Source of the DNA: Phymatolithon calcareum
Lineage: Eukaryota; Rhodophyta; Florideophyceae; Hapalidiales
Assembly: GCA_977006965.1 (NCBI GenBank)
Contig: OZ345370.1
Location: forward strand, 186,001 to 250,000
Length of the DNA stretch: 64,000 nt
Direction: 5' to 3'
Shown in pieces: positions 1 to 11,414 of the stretch. A program made the translations under genes and the position numbers. The notes below the pieces were generated by a model. The model saw only the letters and a list, made by a program, of their open reading frames with translations, did not search any database and had not been told where the DNA came from. Numbering within the stretch: position 1 is the stretch's first letter; each line of letters begins with the position of its first letter.

Positions 1-570
1 GATTGTGTTAGGGGCAATGATACTTGTTCCCGCTGCCAGTGCAGCCGCACGCCCCTCAGCACGAGCGTTCTCTACGGCTTCCTTGATAGCAGCATGACGA
101 GCTACGGAAAGATCCTTCTTACTTCCCGTGAGCCGGATGCCCAAAATTTTTGTCCCACCATTCTGTAAAGCCCCCTTTAAGATCTTTCCCGTGGAGCCCA
201 CGTCAGTCTGGAACATGAATCGGAGAATGCCTGAGAATGCCCTAGCATTTGAGTGCCGCCCGAGCGGGGTGCGCGGGAGTAAATTTTTCTGTCGAATGGC
301 TATGTTCCGCGTCGCCAGTTTCTCCACATCATTCTCACGCAAATAGTTCACTAGGGATGACGAATGGCGACGGAGCATGCTTTTTACATATAGTGCACTT
401 GGACCGGTCACATCAACACTTAGATGGACGAGAGAGACTGTGGTCTTGTATGCACCGCGGCCTACACCGGTGACTTTCACGAATTCGCTGTCTTCACATT
501 CTTCTTGGGCATGTGCGCCCATGAAGAACAAGGCGAAAAGCAAATAGCCGAATAGAGCGGTAGAAGCCAT
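1..570 (-). CDS. Secreted SIMPL-domain (DUF541/YggE-like) protein, 3' end outside window
   Basis: On the minus strand an open frame of 190 codons runs from an ATG at 568-570 off the left edge with no stop. The first 20 or so residues are a hydrophobic signal peptide ending near GAHA. The next stretch (FVKVTGVGRGAYKT...VHLSVDV) matches the first half of a SIMPL domain, and the end (ARHAAIKEAVENARAEG) matches its typical helix. It is a paralogue of the genes at 56,711-57,979 and 24,648-25,215: all share the run ending in IIAP(K/N)TI. Unlike the 57-kb copy it has only a short linker between the two half-domains, so the basic insertion there is not ancestral to all members. The family's biochemical role is poorly defined; secretion is inferred from the leader. 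Confidence 0.72.
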   Translation of the reverse strand, partial: MASTALFGYLLFALFFMGAHAQEECEDSEFVKVTGVGRGAYKTTVSLVHLSVDVTGPSALYVKSMLRRHSSSLVNYLRENDVEKLATRNIAIRQKNLLPRTPLGRHSNARAFSGILRFMFQTDVGSTGKILKGALQNGGTKILGIRLTGSKKDLSVARHAAIKEAVENARAEGRAAALAAGTSIIAPNTI

Positions 571-1024
571 AGGGGAGAGAAGAGCTTGAGATCTGTCACA
601 AAAAGAGAAGCTCTGTTCGCTATCTGAGAGGAGAGATGGTGTTGAAGCTTCTGTCGTTTGGCTTTAGTGCAACATATTGTAAATAAACCTAATGTGAATA
701 GACTTTATGCATGTTAGAGCTCATGGGCAAAGGATAGCATCTAGGACCACGTCACGACATCCTTTCATTTAAATGAATGGCAATTGTGCGCCTCGTAATG
801 TTCGGTCACGATCCTATTACGTTGCGCATCATCCTCACAAATTATCTTGCATTCGGGGACAAATTGAGTGCCTTGAAAGACTGATTTTTTTGTAGACGGG
901 CGCCTTTGCTTCGAAATGCCAATGCTCGCTGAGCGGTTTATAGGAATGCATTTCTGAAGTGCGTGTTTGCAAACAATGACGTGAAGATCTTTTCACGTCA
1001 CTCTGCCAGATAAGGACGTAACAA
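571..1024. other. Upstream region of the SIMPL gene
   Basis: AT-rich sequence upstream of the minus-strand SIMPL gene. I see no coding signal and no convincing promoter motif. Confidence 0.5.
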
Positions 1025-1662
1025 AAAATTTAATCATCCTTTGGGGTTATATGTTGATTTATTTCAAAAGCTCCCAAAACCTCAGTTTGAATAAGAGGGC
1101 AGCTTCTCGCTGTCTTCCACATTCATCTCTCTACTAGCCTCCTAATATCTCCTTAATCCGAATTTCTCTCCCTGCGAGGGCTCGAGTGACTCCTTCGCAT
1201 TCATATTCTGTTTCTTGGTCCATCTTCATGCACCGTAGTGTGCTTTGTAAAACAACGAGCTCATCCACAGCACCGGGCCCAAAGTACTTCGCTAAAACTG
1301 ATTTTCTCCGCAAAGGAGCTCCGTTGAAAAGAAATCTCAGGCATCTCGACCGCGCCGTTCTGTCCCTTATATGTAACACTCCTGGTAGTTCATTCGGCTT
1401 GTCGACCGGGATTTTAATTGTCCGTCCCTCTTCTTCCAACGTCCATATTTTTGCTGCTTCCCGTATGCGTCCGGTTTTTGATAGCATACCTTCTTCTGCT
1501 TGTTTTAGAGCTTCGTTGAGGTGCTTCTCTTCTCTAAGATGTCCAATATCCTTTCATACATCTTCCAGGTCTTCTTCTCTTCCTTGGTATTCTTCTGCGA
1601 GCAATCATCCTTTGTGGCGACAGCTTGGAACGATTATGGAGAGTTCTCCGGAAGAGCGTTGA
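1025..1662 (-). mobile_element. LINE family A, 5'-truncated C-terminal and 3' end fragment
   Basis: Minus-strand coding remnant: 1,134-1,487 plus upstream sequence to about 1,640. It matches the C-terminal part of the LINE reverse transcriptase protein at 25,420-26,303. Shared features are an acidic linker (EEYxGRxEDxxxV.KDI), the block APLxRKSxLxKYFGxGA, and xMDxETExEC. One in-frame TGA lies upstream, replacing a codon in the V.KDI block. The tail after the stop also matches (GTTGATTTATTT at 1,053 and again near 25,430). This is a dead insertion. The family assignment rests on the fuller copy, which carries the YLGIS and PKWEYA motifs. Confidence 0.65.
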
Positions 1663-2552
1663 TATTTCTCAAGTGAATCAGCACGGATGTACGACATCGA
1701 CAGCTGGTCACAAAATACGCAAGCAGCAGGTTCCCTCAAATGAGCACGACGGTGATATCAGATACATTTGGGGCGGCAACTGAGCATCACCTGGAGACTG
1801 TACGCAAGAAGCTATCAGAGTGTTAACAACGGAAAGGGCACTAGATCATTGATTATATGGAAATCCACAAGTCCCTGTGTTAGGGACTAGGCGATATACT
1901 GGAACGAACAAGTACAAAAATGGTGCTCCCGTACAGTCTTTGGAGCGTTTCTGAGCGCTCGTAATTAAACAACTAATCAGTTGATGAAAAACATATGAGC
2001 GACAGCGATTGACAGATGGCCACTCGTGCTCTCTCTTTAGAGCGTAATGCACCTGGTAGGCAGAACTTAATCCAGCTGACGGGGCTCGGGAAGATATAAG
2101 GTTGGACAGTCGCTAACCTAGAATGAAAAGATAACAAGAGAAGAAACAAAAGTAGGGCAAAAACACTAGACGCGTTCTCGAAGCTTCCAAAGTCTGCAAA
2201 GTCGAGACAACTTCCTATATTTGCAGTGTTCAAAATGTGCGGAAAATGCGAGTTCGCCTCTCTTAGAATTAAGCTTCCGGTAGCTGTCTCTTTGATCAAA
2301 AAGTTCATGGACGCAAAAGCCCTAGCACGTAAACTCTAGAAGTACGATTCATACATTACAGTGCCGAAGCGGGGCACGGTGTATAACTTGTCGACTTCGA
2401 AGAACACAACTGTATCATAGTCCAGCTTGGGACATGTCCGATGTTCAGCACATATTGAAGTTTTGGCTTCAACATAGAACTAATATCTTCTGAAATTTTC
2501 ACCCCCCCCCAACTTTATCTTTACACTCTAATTGCTCCGCGCACAGTATACT
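1663..2552. other. Intergenic, repeat-derived
   Basis: No gene found. About 80 bp near 1,920-2,000 resembles 25,320-25,410, so part of this stretch is dispersed repeat. A run of 10 C lies near 2,502. Confidence 0.4.
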
Positions 2553-3660
2553 AAACCCAATGGTATCAGCTTGGGTTCCAAAAGGGGAAGAGCACTGAAC
2601 TGGCCATCCTAAGAGCTACTGAGCTACTAAAAGAGGACCAGAGATGTGTAGCAATACTGGACCTTAAGGCTGCCTCCGACACAGTACGGAGAGTACTAAC
2701 CAATGGGCACAAGAGCGAGAGATAACGTGTAACACTAAACAAGGGAAAAGCGAAGTCCTCGAATCAGAGGAAACATTGGGCAAGACATTCAAGCTAGCGA
2801 ACAAGGTACGAGCACAAGTTCCGGAGGTCACGTACCTTGGAGTATCCCTAGACCCCGAAGGTGTCACAGATACGTTAATGATGCAACGACTAAAGAAAGC
2901 AAGGACGACCGTGTACGAGTTGCGTACACTGGGAGTGTTCAAGAAAGGGCTAAGTATACAGAAGTGTATTCAGATATACAGGGCACTAGTACAGCCACGC
3001 TGGGAGTACGCAATGCACTTAACGCCTTGGACAGAAGACGTACAAAATGCCGTCAAGGAAGTAGAAGCAACATTCTTCAATCAAGTATTCGGGCCACTGT
3101 CCCGAGGAAAGACGGATAGGCTCCGTCTCCTGTGCCGGATCCAGGCGGCATCACATCGACGAGAAATCTTGGCCTTCAAAATGCTGAGAAGGAACAAGGC
3201 GAAAGAACGTATGTATTCAAATGAAGTGCCTGAAAGAAGAAACAACCATGAATGGCAGTACACGAGGAAAGATATCGCCGCGATGGAGACCAGAGAGCCA
3301 TTTGATGAAGCTGTAAAGCATATCCAAACAAACCAATCTTCGCACACTTCGATCCAAATTTCTGGAAATGGAAGGAGACCGCCTAGAATCGAAGCGAAAA
3401 AGGAAGATACCATACGACAAGACAAGAGAATTTCCAGCAATCCTCAAGTTCCCCAAGGTGAAGCACAGGCAACTCGTGCTACAGTATGCCTGTGGCAGAT
3501 TCCCACGGGTGTCAACAACAAGTATGACTGAAGAATTCGGCACCAGAGCCAGAGAGCATATGGAGACCCTTGAACGCACGCTAGCAGGGTACGACCTCGA
3601 ATGAGAAAAACGACTAGAAGCAGAAAAGGCGCTAGATGAGCTCTTACTATTTAGCAAGTA
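2553..3660 (+). mobile_element. LINE family B reverse transcriptase fragment, internally deleted
   Basis: The fragment begins with the start of a LINE RT domain (GFQKGKSTELAI then AILDLKAASDTV, around 2,570-2,690). It then jumps, with the YxDD region missing, to a C-terminal segment (KGKSEVL, FKLAN, VTYLGVSLDPEGVTD, PRWEYAMHLTPW, RLLCRIQ). A frameshift near 3,360 moves the rest (KHRQLV, FGTRAREHMETLE, KALDELLLFSKY) into another frame. It aligns throughout with 26,305-27,271, so both are copies of one family. Non-functional. Confidence 0.75.
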
Positions 3661-4184
3661 TTGATTGGCAGAATGCAAGGCATAAAGCGTGCGAGCCCAA
3701 GCACCAACAATCCCGTAGAGGACTGAGATAGAATTACTTTGAATCCTGCGTTTTCCCGTCCGCCATTCTAGTGCACGTTTCGTGAGCTGCACAAAGGTAG
3801 GTAGCATCAGAGGATGCGTCGCCCATATCTTTCGAAATCTGTGGGGCTTTTTTAAACTCGAAATAAAAAACTCTCATTGCCCCTAATACAATTGATATTA
3901 CTAGAATGTTCATTCCACCACCGTTGCCGGCTATGCGTGTGCGAGGACCAATTGAGCTGGCTGGAGAGGTTGTTGTTGTCGAACAGAGGGCGACGGCGCT
4001 TGTAACAATTGTGTATGCAAGTGAGTACTTTCCGGAAACTATGACGGCAGGGAAAAAAGGTGACATGACAAAGCTAAACAAGGAAGTCGATAAGGGTGGT
4101 GAGGAGGTGGAAGATGAGCTTGCAGATGAGGAAGAGGAAGAGGAAGATGAGGAAAACTATGATGAGGAAGTATAATTTGTATAT
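3661..4184. other. Unassigned stretch with an acidic ORF
   Basis: A plus-strand ORF of 89 codons (3,906-4,175) ends in a run of Glu/Asp. The reverse strand is also open (3,734-4,081), so coding is not established. It lies just before the repeat and hAT debris at 4,185-5,105. Confidence 0.25.
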
Positions 4185-4360
4185 CTGCTAGCTGTGTTCA
4201 CGAGCATCATCGGGAAAAAGAGTCGGTAGATATCTGCACCAGCTGGAGAGCTGCATTCATTCAGAACTGCAATCAGACTTTTTTAAGTTAAAAACGGCCG
4301 TGTATCTTGGCGTTGCCATGAAACGCCCAGATTTTATAACTGAAGAATATGAAATTGGCT
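4185..4360 (+). repeat. Direct repeat, left copy (partner at 4,936-5,105)
   Basis: About 170 bp starting CTGCTAGCTGTGTTCACGAG recurs at 4,936 with roughly 90% identity by eye. The two copies bracket a hAT remnant. The right copy starts directly after the CCCCTG end of the element. Confidence 0.75.
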
Positions 4361-4379
4361 AAATATTTTCCCTGTCACT

Positions 4380-4550
4380 AATTTGCACGTCTGTGTCACT
4401 AAATTAAAAAAGAGCACGTCAGAAAATAGTGACACCAAGGCACTGTTTTGCAGATTAGTGACACTGACGCGTCATTTTGCAAAATAGTGACACTGAAATG
4501 TCTTTTTCCCGATTAGTGACACAGACGCGAGAATTAGTGACACTGAAAAT
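4380..4550 (+). repeat. Cluster of TTAGTGACACTGACGCG-like short repeats
   Basis: Five or more imperfect copies of (A)TTAGTGACAC(T/A)GACGCG, and TAGTGACAC with spacers, lie between 4,420 and 4,550, just upstream of the hAT coding remnant. They could be subterminal transposase sites, but this is inference. Confidence 0.5.
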
Positions 4551-4560
4551 ATGCGTCCAT

Positions 4561-4935
4561 TTCATATTAGGGTCGGTTGCCGAGGTGGAGCGTCTTTGGT
4601 CCATGGCTACGTATATTTTGCTTGATCACAGGAAACGTACGTCTCCTATTGTGTTCGAGGCGATGCTTTTCCTCAAAGTCAACCGCTCTTACTGGGATGA
4701 TCAAACTGTGAAGGAAGATATGTCAAGTGTTGTCAACAATCGTGTTGAACAGGCTATCGCAGAAGACGAAAGTTTCGTACACGTAGGAGAAGAGGCATGA
4801 ATAAACAATTAACTTGACTATTGCGGGAAGTATTCAAATTGCAATTCTAATTTCTGACTAACCGTAGTGATCAATTGAATTGTTTAATTGCACGACAAAC
4901 AGCAATGTCGAGCAATGGAATTGGCACTACCCCTG
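4561..4935 (+). mobile_element. hAT transposon 3' end: C-terminal dimerisation domain plus terminal repeat
   Basis: The frame reaching the stop at 4,798-4,800 encodes a typical hAT dimerisation segment: SVAEVERLWSMA, then RKRTSPIVFEAMLFLKVNRSYWD. The stop is followed 135 bp later by GGCACTACCCCTG, a hAT-type terminus. The same coding end, spacing and terminus occur inverted in the element at 36,758-37,508. The 5' end is missing here. Confidence 0.7.
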
Positions 4936-5105
4936 CTGCTAGCTGTGTTCACGAGCATCATCGGGAGCAAGTGTCGGTAGAGATTTGTACTAGTTGGAGA
5001 GCTACATGCATTCAGAACTGCAATGAGACTTTTAAGTTAAAAACGGCCGTGCTTCCTGGCGTTGTCATGAAACGCCCAGATTTTATAGCTGAAGAATATG
5101 AAATT
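4936..5105 (+). repeat. Direct repeat, right copy (partner at 4,185-4,360)
   Basis: See the left copy. Both include the block AAAAACGGCCGTG and the block GAAACGCCCAGATTTTATA. Confidence 0.75.
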
Positions 5106-6005
5106 GCTTCTTGTTCCCAGCTTTCGCTTTCTTCCTATTCGAATCAACTTGTTTTCCACACATGCAACGCCTAGGAGCTCGAAGGATCGTGTTGACACAA
5201 GGCGGTAGAACGGGTTCCTATTTCCGGTAAGGGAGTTCCAGTGACAGTTGGGTTCGAGCAATGAGAGTAGATCGAGACCGCAATACTATCATGGTATATT
5301 CAGTGCCAAATGCACACCCTCCTGCTTCACAAAAGAAAAAAACCAACCCATGGTTCTGTTCCTTTTTCTACACGAACGAGCAAAACTTCGTCGCTTGAAT
5401 CCGGACGTCACCATAAATTGATTCTGGTGTTGGCTTGGCACAGCACTAGCGGAAAAGCTGCCCATCCATTCCGACAATGTGCCCAAGTTGATTCCAAAAG
5501 GAAGCTCTGGCGCATAATACCGGGTAGAAATCCAAAATACGAAAATTAAGAAAGCTCTACCTACGCATCAGTGTCCGTGCAAGAATACTAGTAGAGGGGG
5601 AATTGTACGTTCTATTTACAAGCCATTCGACACCACTACACTGCTCTTTCCAGCTGGATAGCTCTATTGCACATTCATCGCGGTCCCGTATGTACCCCAA
5701 AAGTGAGAGAGCGCTGTCCGGATGCAGATTTGCATCAGGAATTGGAAAGCGTTGCGCCATGATATTCTGGTATTCAGCTTGGATCGCTCACACGCAAGGT
5801 GCGTCCGAACATGTTCAACAATACCATCTCATTGCTCATGAGTTAGAGTACGTCAGGGGTCTCGCGCGGCATTCAAAAAATAATTTGTATCTAGAGACGG
5901 AACGTCCAACTGATCGCAAAATCAGGTGTTAGTTTAAAAATTGAAAGTAAGCACAGGATCTTACTATCGAACATGCCCCATTTTCTAGAGCAGTCGATCG
6001 AGCGG
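5106..6005. other. Intergenic
   Basis: Only short, mutually overlapping ORFs. I recognise nothing here. It is the 3' flank of the glycosyltransferase gene. Confidence 0.4.
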
Positions 6006-8151
6006 CTATGAAACACGGATACGCGAAACGGGTCTAAAATTAAGCAAATATGCACACGGACCCATAGAGGAACCCCATCGCGAATGCCACGTTCGTACGG
6101 CAGTAGTAGTCACCCTGGTGGTCATGGTAGAATCACTAAGCTTTCCTCCGGGTTTCAGTCTGACAGCGCTGTGAATCGTGAAGCCGAGTCCATAGCGACA
6201 ACTCAATGCGCATTTCCCGTTCGTTATTCTTTGTTGCTCGTAGCAAATAGGGTGGGACGCATTTTGCGAGGGGCTGTATAGAAGCGAAATATGTGAAGAT
6301 CGCATGACGTCTTTCGTAAGACCACGACTCTCATTCAAGGTTCGGAAATGAAAATTTAGCCACGAGAATTGTACTGCTCCATCCGTTTTGAATGAATACT
6401 TGTCAAACGCGTTGCTGGCTGGGAACGACGATCCTGATCGAATGATGCCCCGATCGTGCACGTTGGGGGCGAAGAATTCGTCAAGGTCCATTGCTGCTAC
6501 CCACTGCGGAAATTTAAATCAAGGGATGGGAGAACGGATTTAGTTAGTACAGTATGGCAGACAGAAGAGCGGTCCATGTGACGGGTTGAGAAACGGACCT
6601 TGAAATAATGCGAAATAAGCGTGTAGGCAAAGTAATTGTTCTGGTGCTGTGACGACCATAGGGATGCCGCGCATGGCGAACCCCTCTCTTTTCCGTCATA
6701 ATCACTTCCGAATCGGCAAAATGGTATCACGATTATATTGGGAAATAAGGTTCTTGGAACACCAAGCATCGAAAGCTCGTGCTCCGTCACGTTCGCAACA
6801 GTTTTCAATAAATTCCCATTTTCCGCCTCCATTCGAACGATGCATTCGTTGTCATCGCGACACACTTCATACATCTCAAACAGGCTCCGTTCCGGTACAA
6901 TCGTGACGACAACCTAAACATGAACGACATTTCAAACATATCCAATTGTAGAAAAGAAGTGCGGTGAGTACCAACCAACCAACGCTGCTCGAGAAGTGCA
7001 AGGAGCAATTTGTAATCTGTAAAACTTACCAAATCGTAACGCAGTGGTCCCAGAAGTGCTCTCGCAGCGAAATGCGCGATATCTCTTAGCTTTGTCTTTT
7101 TCTTCATTCCGTGCACCGCTTTTCCAAGCATGGCGACAGAGCCGGTTGCCCGACTGCAATTTTCGGGTCGTTCAACGCGTGTTAAAACGGCGGGAAGAGC
7201 TTCAGGTTCTTCCCAGCCGGTGACACATTCAAGTCTCATCGTCGGTTCATAAACGACAACTGCGCTGTCATACCTCAACAAGGGTAGTGTCAGCGATAAC
7301 TTCGCACCCATTCGCGCGGCCAAGCGAACATTCTCCTCCCAGCGCTGCGAGTCAAGCATGAATGTACCGTCTTTTGCACGCAAGGAAACGACGACCTGCC
7401 ACTCGCTGATGCGCCCATTGTATTTCGTTCTCGCAGTTTTCGTGCCTGGTTTGTACGGCGCGTCATGAACGAGGAAACGGGTGGAGTGAATGACGTAATC
7501 CACATGCGCTTCAACGTCACGCTCGACAAAGGTGCTCGCCGTTGCGTTCTCGCCGTCCATTTCGTCGGATAGTACGCGAAGTGTAGGGCCAAGTGGAAGT
7601 CCAGCCTTGTCAAGCCTTCCCGGACTGCTCAGTTTGACGGAGAGATGGACGGAAAGATAGAACACAATTCGGAGAAACGGCGGGGCAGTTTTTATTGACG
7701 ATTTCCGTCCACGCTCGCGGGCGTACATCGTGCGAAACTCTTCGACGGATGCATGCCGGCGGTCCAGAAGCACTTCACGGATCATGACATACGGTTCGGG
7801 GCCGTCTCCGCCTGCGTGCGGGGAGTTCCATGCCCCCGTGCACGTGCGTGACGTTCGCGGCGACCAGATTGTGACTCCGGGGCCGGTCGAAGTCGTAGTG
7901 GCATTCGCCGAGTTCGGTGTGAAATCGGAGATTTTGTCGCCGATTGGCTTCATGTTCTTGATTGACGGGACAGTGATTGGAATCAAAAACAGGGCAACGA
8001 AAAGGAGAACAAGAATTGTCACAGATCGGAGATGCGCGCATGCTTTTAGGTCGATACGCATTCGTCCGCATTGCACTGTCTTGTGGAGACGTGCACGCAA
8101 TCTCGCAAGGGCCGCGCGGACGTTGATGGTGCTTAGTTTTCTGAAATTCAT
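6006..8151 (-). CDS. GT92-like (DUF23) type II membrane glycosyltransferase, three exons
   Basis: Model on the complement: exon 1 8,151-7,030, intron GTAAGT..TTTAG to 6,914, exon 2 6,913-6,599, intron 6,598-6,504 (GTCCGT..CCGCAG), exon 3 6,503-6,006. All junctions are phase 0, giving about 644 residues. Residues 44-62 form one membrane anchor after a basic N-terminus, as in Golgi type II enzymes. Exon 2 ends in SQHQNNYFAY...HYFK, which joins exon 3 as WVAAMDLDEFF. Such a Q...WV..xDxDEF arrangement is the metal/nucleotide-sugar motif of GT92 enzymes. A later FTIHSAV segment supplies the expected conserved His. Several NxS/T sites are present. The family transfers sugars (galactose in known members) to glycans; the substrate here cannot be read. 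The splice model is by eye. Confidence 0.62.
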
Positions 8152-9122
8152 CGTCGAGCCGAGATACAGTAGGGGGCCGTGTTAGATCGAGGCCAGTGCA
8201 ATCGGTCAGGTGGATGCAATGCAGTGCACGCCGCGGAGAAAATTCGATCTATGAGTACTATACTTTACTGTAGGGCACAAGTGCAATATCAAAATTGATG
8301 CTGCATCCATCCACAGCTGTGGAGTGCTGCGCACAGAAGCACTGCAAAATCAATGCATGCATACCTCTGCTAAGGGAAGGAAAGTCAGTCCATAATATTA
8401 GGTATTGTACCGCCGATTCAGCTGTGGTACGTTTCATGAACGTACTGTACTTGGAGAGACGTTCAAGGTAACGTTGCTGATATAGCTACTGTAGCGGTTC
8501 TACAAAATTTGTATTATCAGCGTCGCGAAGACTGACAGCACCGTTCACAAAATCTCACACATGCGCGACGGCGCGAACGCTGGATGTCGCCATCTAGTGA
8601 CACCGTCGCAGGTCCGCGCAGCTCGAGGAAGGCGAGTGTTTACTTGCAGCATGAAGTCGCGCGCAGCTGCAATTCGGATTTATTTATTTGCAACTGGAAA
8701 CCGGTGTTGCGACCAAGCTTGCACTATTCAAAATCCACCCTAACGCCGCACCGGTGCAGCTTTGTGTGACCTGCTGCGCGAGGAAAGGCAGTAATCTGAA
8801 ATGAACAAACGAAGCAGCATGTGACCATCGACTTTGTCTGTGGGTTCCCCAGAAGTAATTAATTTGATGTACACCACCTTATCGTCCAATCGCGGTTCCG
8901 TGTTTCACAGCCTTGGCATGTACTGTTATGTCCACCGAACGGAGCGCGTTCTGGTGGGCGAACAGTTGTTTGTGGTCATTGGCGTTTACTGAAGAGCAAA
9001 GGATGATGAATTCTAAAGCAGTAACTCTTTATCTGCATTGAGATTACCATCCACTCAAGTTGGGAGGACGCAATGCACCACACTCGAAACACGTCAAGAA
9101 TACAACCAACTATTGAAAACAG
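8152..9122. other. Intergenic
   Basis: Upstream region of the glycosyltransferase gene. Short ORFs near 8,561-8,769 overlap in two frames and show nothing recognisable. Confidence 0.4.
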
Positions 9123-9690
9123 TTGATTCGCAACAATTGCCAGAGACTGATTCGTAACACTACGCCTTCTCTGTCCCATATTTACTGCCGAAAACAAGAG
9201 AGTACGTCAAGCGTTCTGAATCCTAGGAGAAGAAAAGTGAGCCTTCTGGTCGTCCGAATTGAGCCCAGAGACGCAGATGAGCTACAAGGGGTAGCTCACG
9301 GATATTATGCAACGTTACGATACCAGCAGTTCAAGACGGCTCCAGGCTACCACATGCAGCAACTTTTTGTACCACCTTTGAAGGTCCCGCTCTTCAAGGA
9401 TGAAGAACACTCGTTGGAGTCTGACAGGAAGACCAAAACTCCGTACCATTTCCCTAGCTATACCCGTGACCTTTCCACTTTCAAGAGTTCGCCATCCTCA
9501 ATTGGCTCTTGGGTAGCAGTCGGTCAGTTCCACATTTCTTGAGTATAGAAAAGGGACATCATGCCAAATTATGTTGACGCTCTAGAGGAGCAGCAGTTGA
9601 CTGAAGAAAAAACCTCTGTGCCAGAAAATGCATGGCACCAGGTACCCATCTTCACAATTGTCTTCCACAACGACTTGAAGTAGAAAACCT
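9123..9690 (+). mobile_element. LINE family B C-terminal fragment
   Basis: The remnant aligns to the family B copy at 26,305-27,271: ADELQGVAHGYYATLRYQ against DELQWVSRDISAMLQY, LFKDEEHSLESDRKTKTPY against LFKDEGDVSESNRKSKILY, and after frameshifts IMPNYVDALEEQQLTEE...FTIVFHND. Heavily decayed. Confidence 0.6.
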
Positions 9691-10367
9691 GACGGGCGGA
9701 GCTTCGAACCCGACTCTAAGCTTCCTCCTCCGGAGAGCCGCTTCGAAGTCCGACGAGGAGCACCACTGTTTTTGCCTCCAGAGTTATGCTTCTAGAAATG
9801 AATCAACGCTATACAGATTTGAGATGCGCAAAAAAGAAGGAACAAACAGTAGCAGCTAAAATACATCTCCGTAGCAGTCTCCGAAGAATTTCCGAAACTC
9901 CGATATCAAATAATTGAGGTTTCCAGTCGAAACCCAACATGACAGGCACCAGGATAGAGCATAGGCAAAAGAATTACGGTATCCTCATGGATAACACCTG
10001 GTGAGATTCACAACTTAAACATCGGCTCGGAGACAGCTTACCAGCTCATATTTCAATGCAAGAAGGAAATGGAAGTGGGATCATGCTCAATGTACAGGTC
10101 GCTGCCGATACAGAGGGAGCCCTAGACAAGCTCAACTGGCTCAATACCATCTGGAGGCACGAATATATTGTCACTATGTAGACAAAGTCTAACCGAATCA
10201 GAAGTTTTCCACTTCCATTCTACTTCATGTGAAGGCCCGAGCATGTATTCGTGTTGATACGTAAAGCTTTACCAAATAACTCAATTCAAGAAAAGTACAG
10301 CGAGTTTGAATGGTTTCATTTATGTCGCCTGCCCTTCGCCTCATTGCATGCAGGATGACTACCAACC
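9691..10367. other. Intergenic, possibly more LINE debris
   Basis: A short frame near 10,030-10,100 (ETAYQLIFQCKKEME) resembles the Cys-containing end of LINE proteins, but it is too short to assign. No gene called. Confidence 0.3.
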
Positions 10368-11414
10368 TCATGACTGATCGTAGAAGCAAGTCACATTGTT
10401 AAACAAATCATCTACCAAATCCTCGGATATCTTGCACATTCTTGGACTCAACTCTTCTTCCCACTTTGAAAATGGTGGCCCCAGAAACATAGCTTCCGTC
10501 TCGTCTCCCATGTCTGCAACTTGGTCGGCGAAGGAGGGCAAAACTTGAAACGGTTCCGAGTCGTCAAAAGCGAAAGTATCTCGCTCCGACTCCGTTTCCT
10601 GTGCTTCATTATTCGCAGCCAGATCAAGATCGACCACTCCAGCCATGTCTGTCTCGTTTTCTTTCGTGACTAGTGATACCTCCACTGCCATATTTTTCAA
10701 ATCGTACTTCCGTTCTTCTATTGGCCTGGAAATCACCGTCTCATTCCCCAGGAAACCAGGACAATTCTTCTCGGCAATTTGGGTCCCATTTTCTTTCCTT
10801 TTCGCACGGAGCATCGCCTTCCTCAGTCGTTCGCGCGTGAGCCTTTCCTGCTTCTGCTCGGGAGTCTCAGAATTTCTCTCCCTAGCCTTTCGAATACGAT
10901 CACGCATGCGATGTTCAGCACGGCCCTCCTCTGAAAGGCAATGAAAGCGACGCTTCTTCTGTTCCCTCTCTCGCTTCTTAATGTCTTCCTTGCGCTCTTT
11001 AGACAAGGTATCGCGCCATCTTTTCTTCCTTATCGCTTCCTTTGTCGGCTTGCGCAAACGGTCGCTGCCCTTTTCGGTCGTAGGTGTTGATGGGGTCAGC
11101 GGGTTGTCTGAGAAGACTTCGGTGGGACTGTGCAAGGAGTTTAGCGGAAGGTATAGTTCAATGGATGGGTCTGGAGCGTCGCAGAGGAATTGGTCGATCA
11201 CGCTGTGACCGTCGTCGGTGTCCATTGTGCCTGCGGACATGGGGAGGTCGGGACAAACTGCTTTGGTATACATAGGTGTTGGTGATCTAGTTGCAGTTTT
11301 ACAGCAGGCAATAAATAGGATTTGTTTGAAGACCGAGTGAAATAAACATGATACATAGCGGACTTGAAAAGTACTTTGTGAATACACGGTTATCTCAAAG
11401 TCTCGTTTCTTCAT
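10368..11414 (-). CDS. Basic repeat (STPR-like) nuclear-type protein, function unknown
   Basis: Single open frame of 348 codons. The more likely start is one of the later Met codons (around residue 48 or 58, e.g. MSAGTMDTD), because the first 45 residues look like translated leader. The centre holds about three tandem segments of roughly 25 residues rich in Arg, Lys and Glu (KERKEDIKKREREQKKRR, EEGRAEHRMRDRIRKARER, QERLTRERLRKAMLRAKRK). These recall the STPR basic repeat of DNA-binding proteins and would form charged helices with nuclear-localisation character. Both flanks are acidic and Ser/Thr/Pro-rich, so a transcription-regulator layout is possible. I cannot name an orthologue. Confidence 0.55.
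   Translation of the reverse strand: MKKRDFEITVYSQSTFQVRYVSCLFHSVFKQILFIACCKTATRSPTPMYTKAVCPDLPMSAGTMDTDDGHSVIDQFLCDAPDPSIELYLPLNSLHSPTEVFSDNPLTPSTPTTEKGSDRLRKPTKEAIRKKRWRDTLSKERKEDIKKREREQKKRRFHCLSEEGRAEHRMRDRIRKARERNSETPEQKQERLTRERLRKAMLRAKRKENGTQIAEKNCPGFLGNETVISRPIEERKYDLKNMAVEVSLVTKENETDMAGVVDLDLAANNEAQETESERDTFAFDDSEPFQVLPSFADQVADMGDETEAMFLGPPFSKWEEELSPRMCKISEDLVDDLFNNVTCFYDQS

Noticed and set aside
1186-1662. 158-codon plus-strand ORF
   Set aside because: Antisense of the LINE A remnant, whose minus-strand reading aligns with two other copies.
6932-7159. Separate small gene inside the glycosyltransferase locus
   Set aside because: It spans the first intron (7,029-6,914) and the antisense frame of exon 1; the three-exon model explains the sequence.
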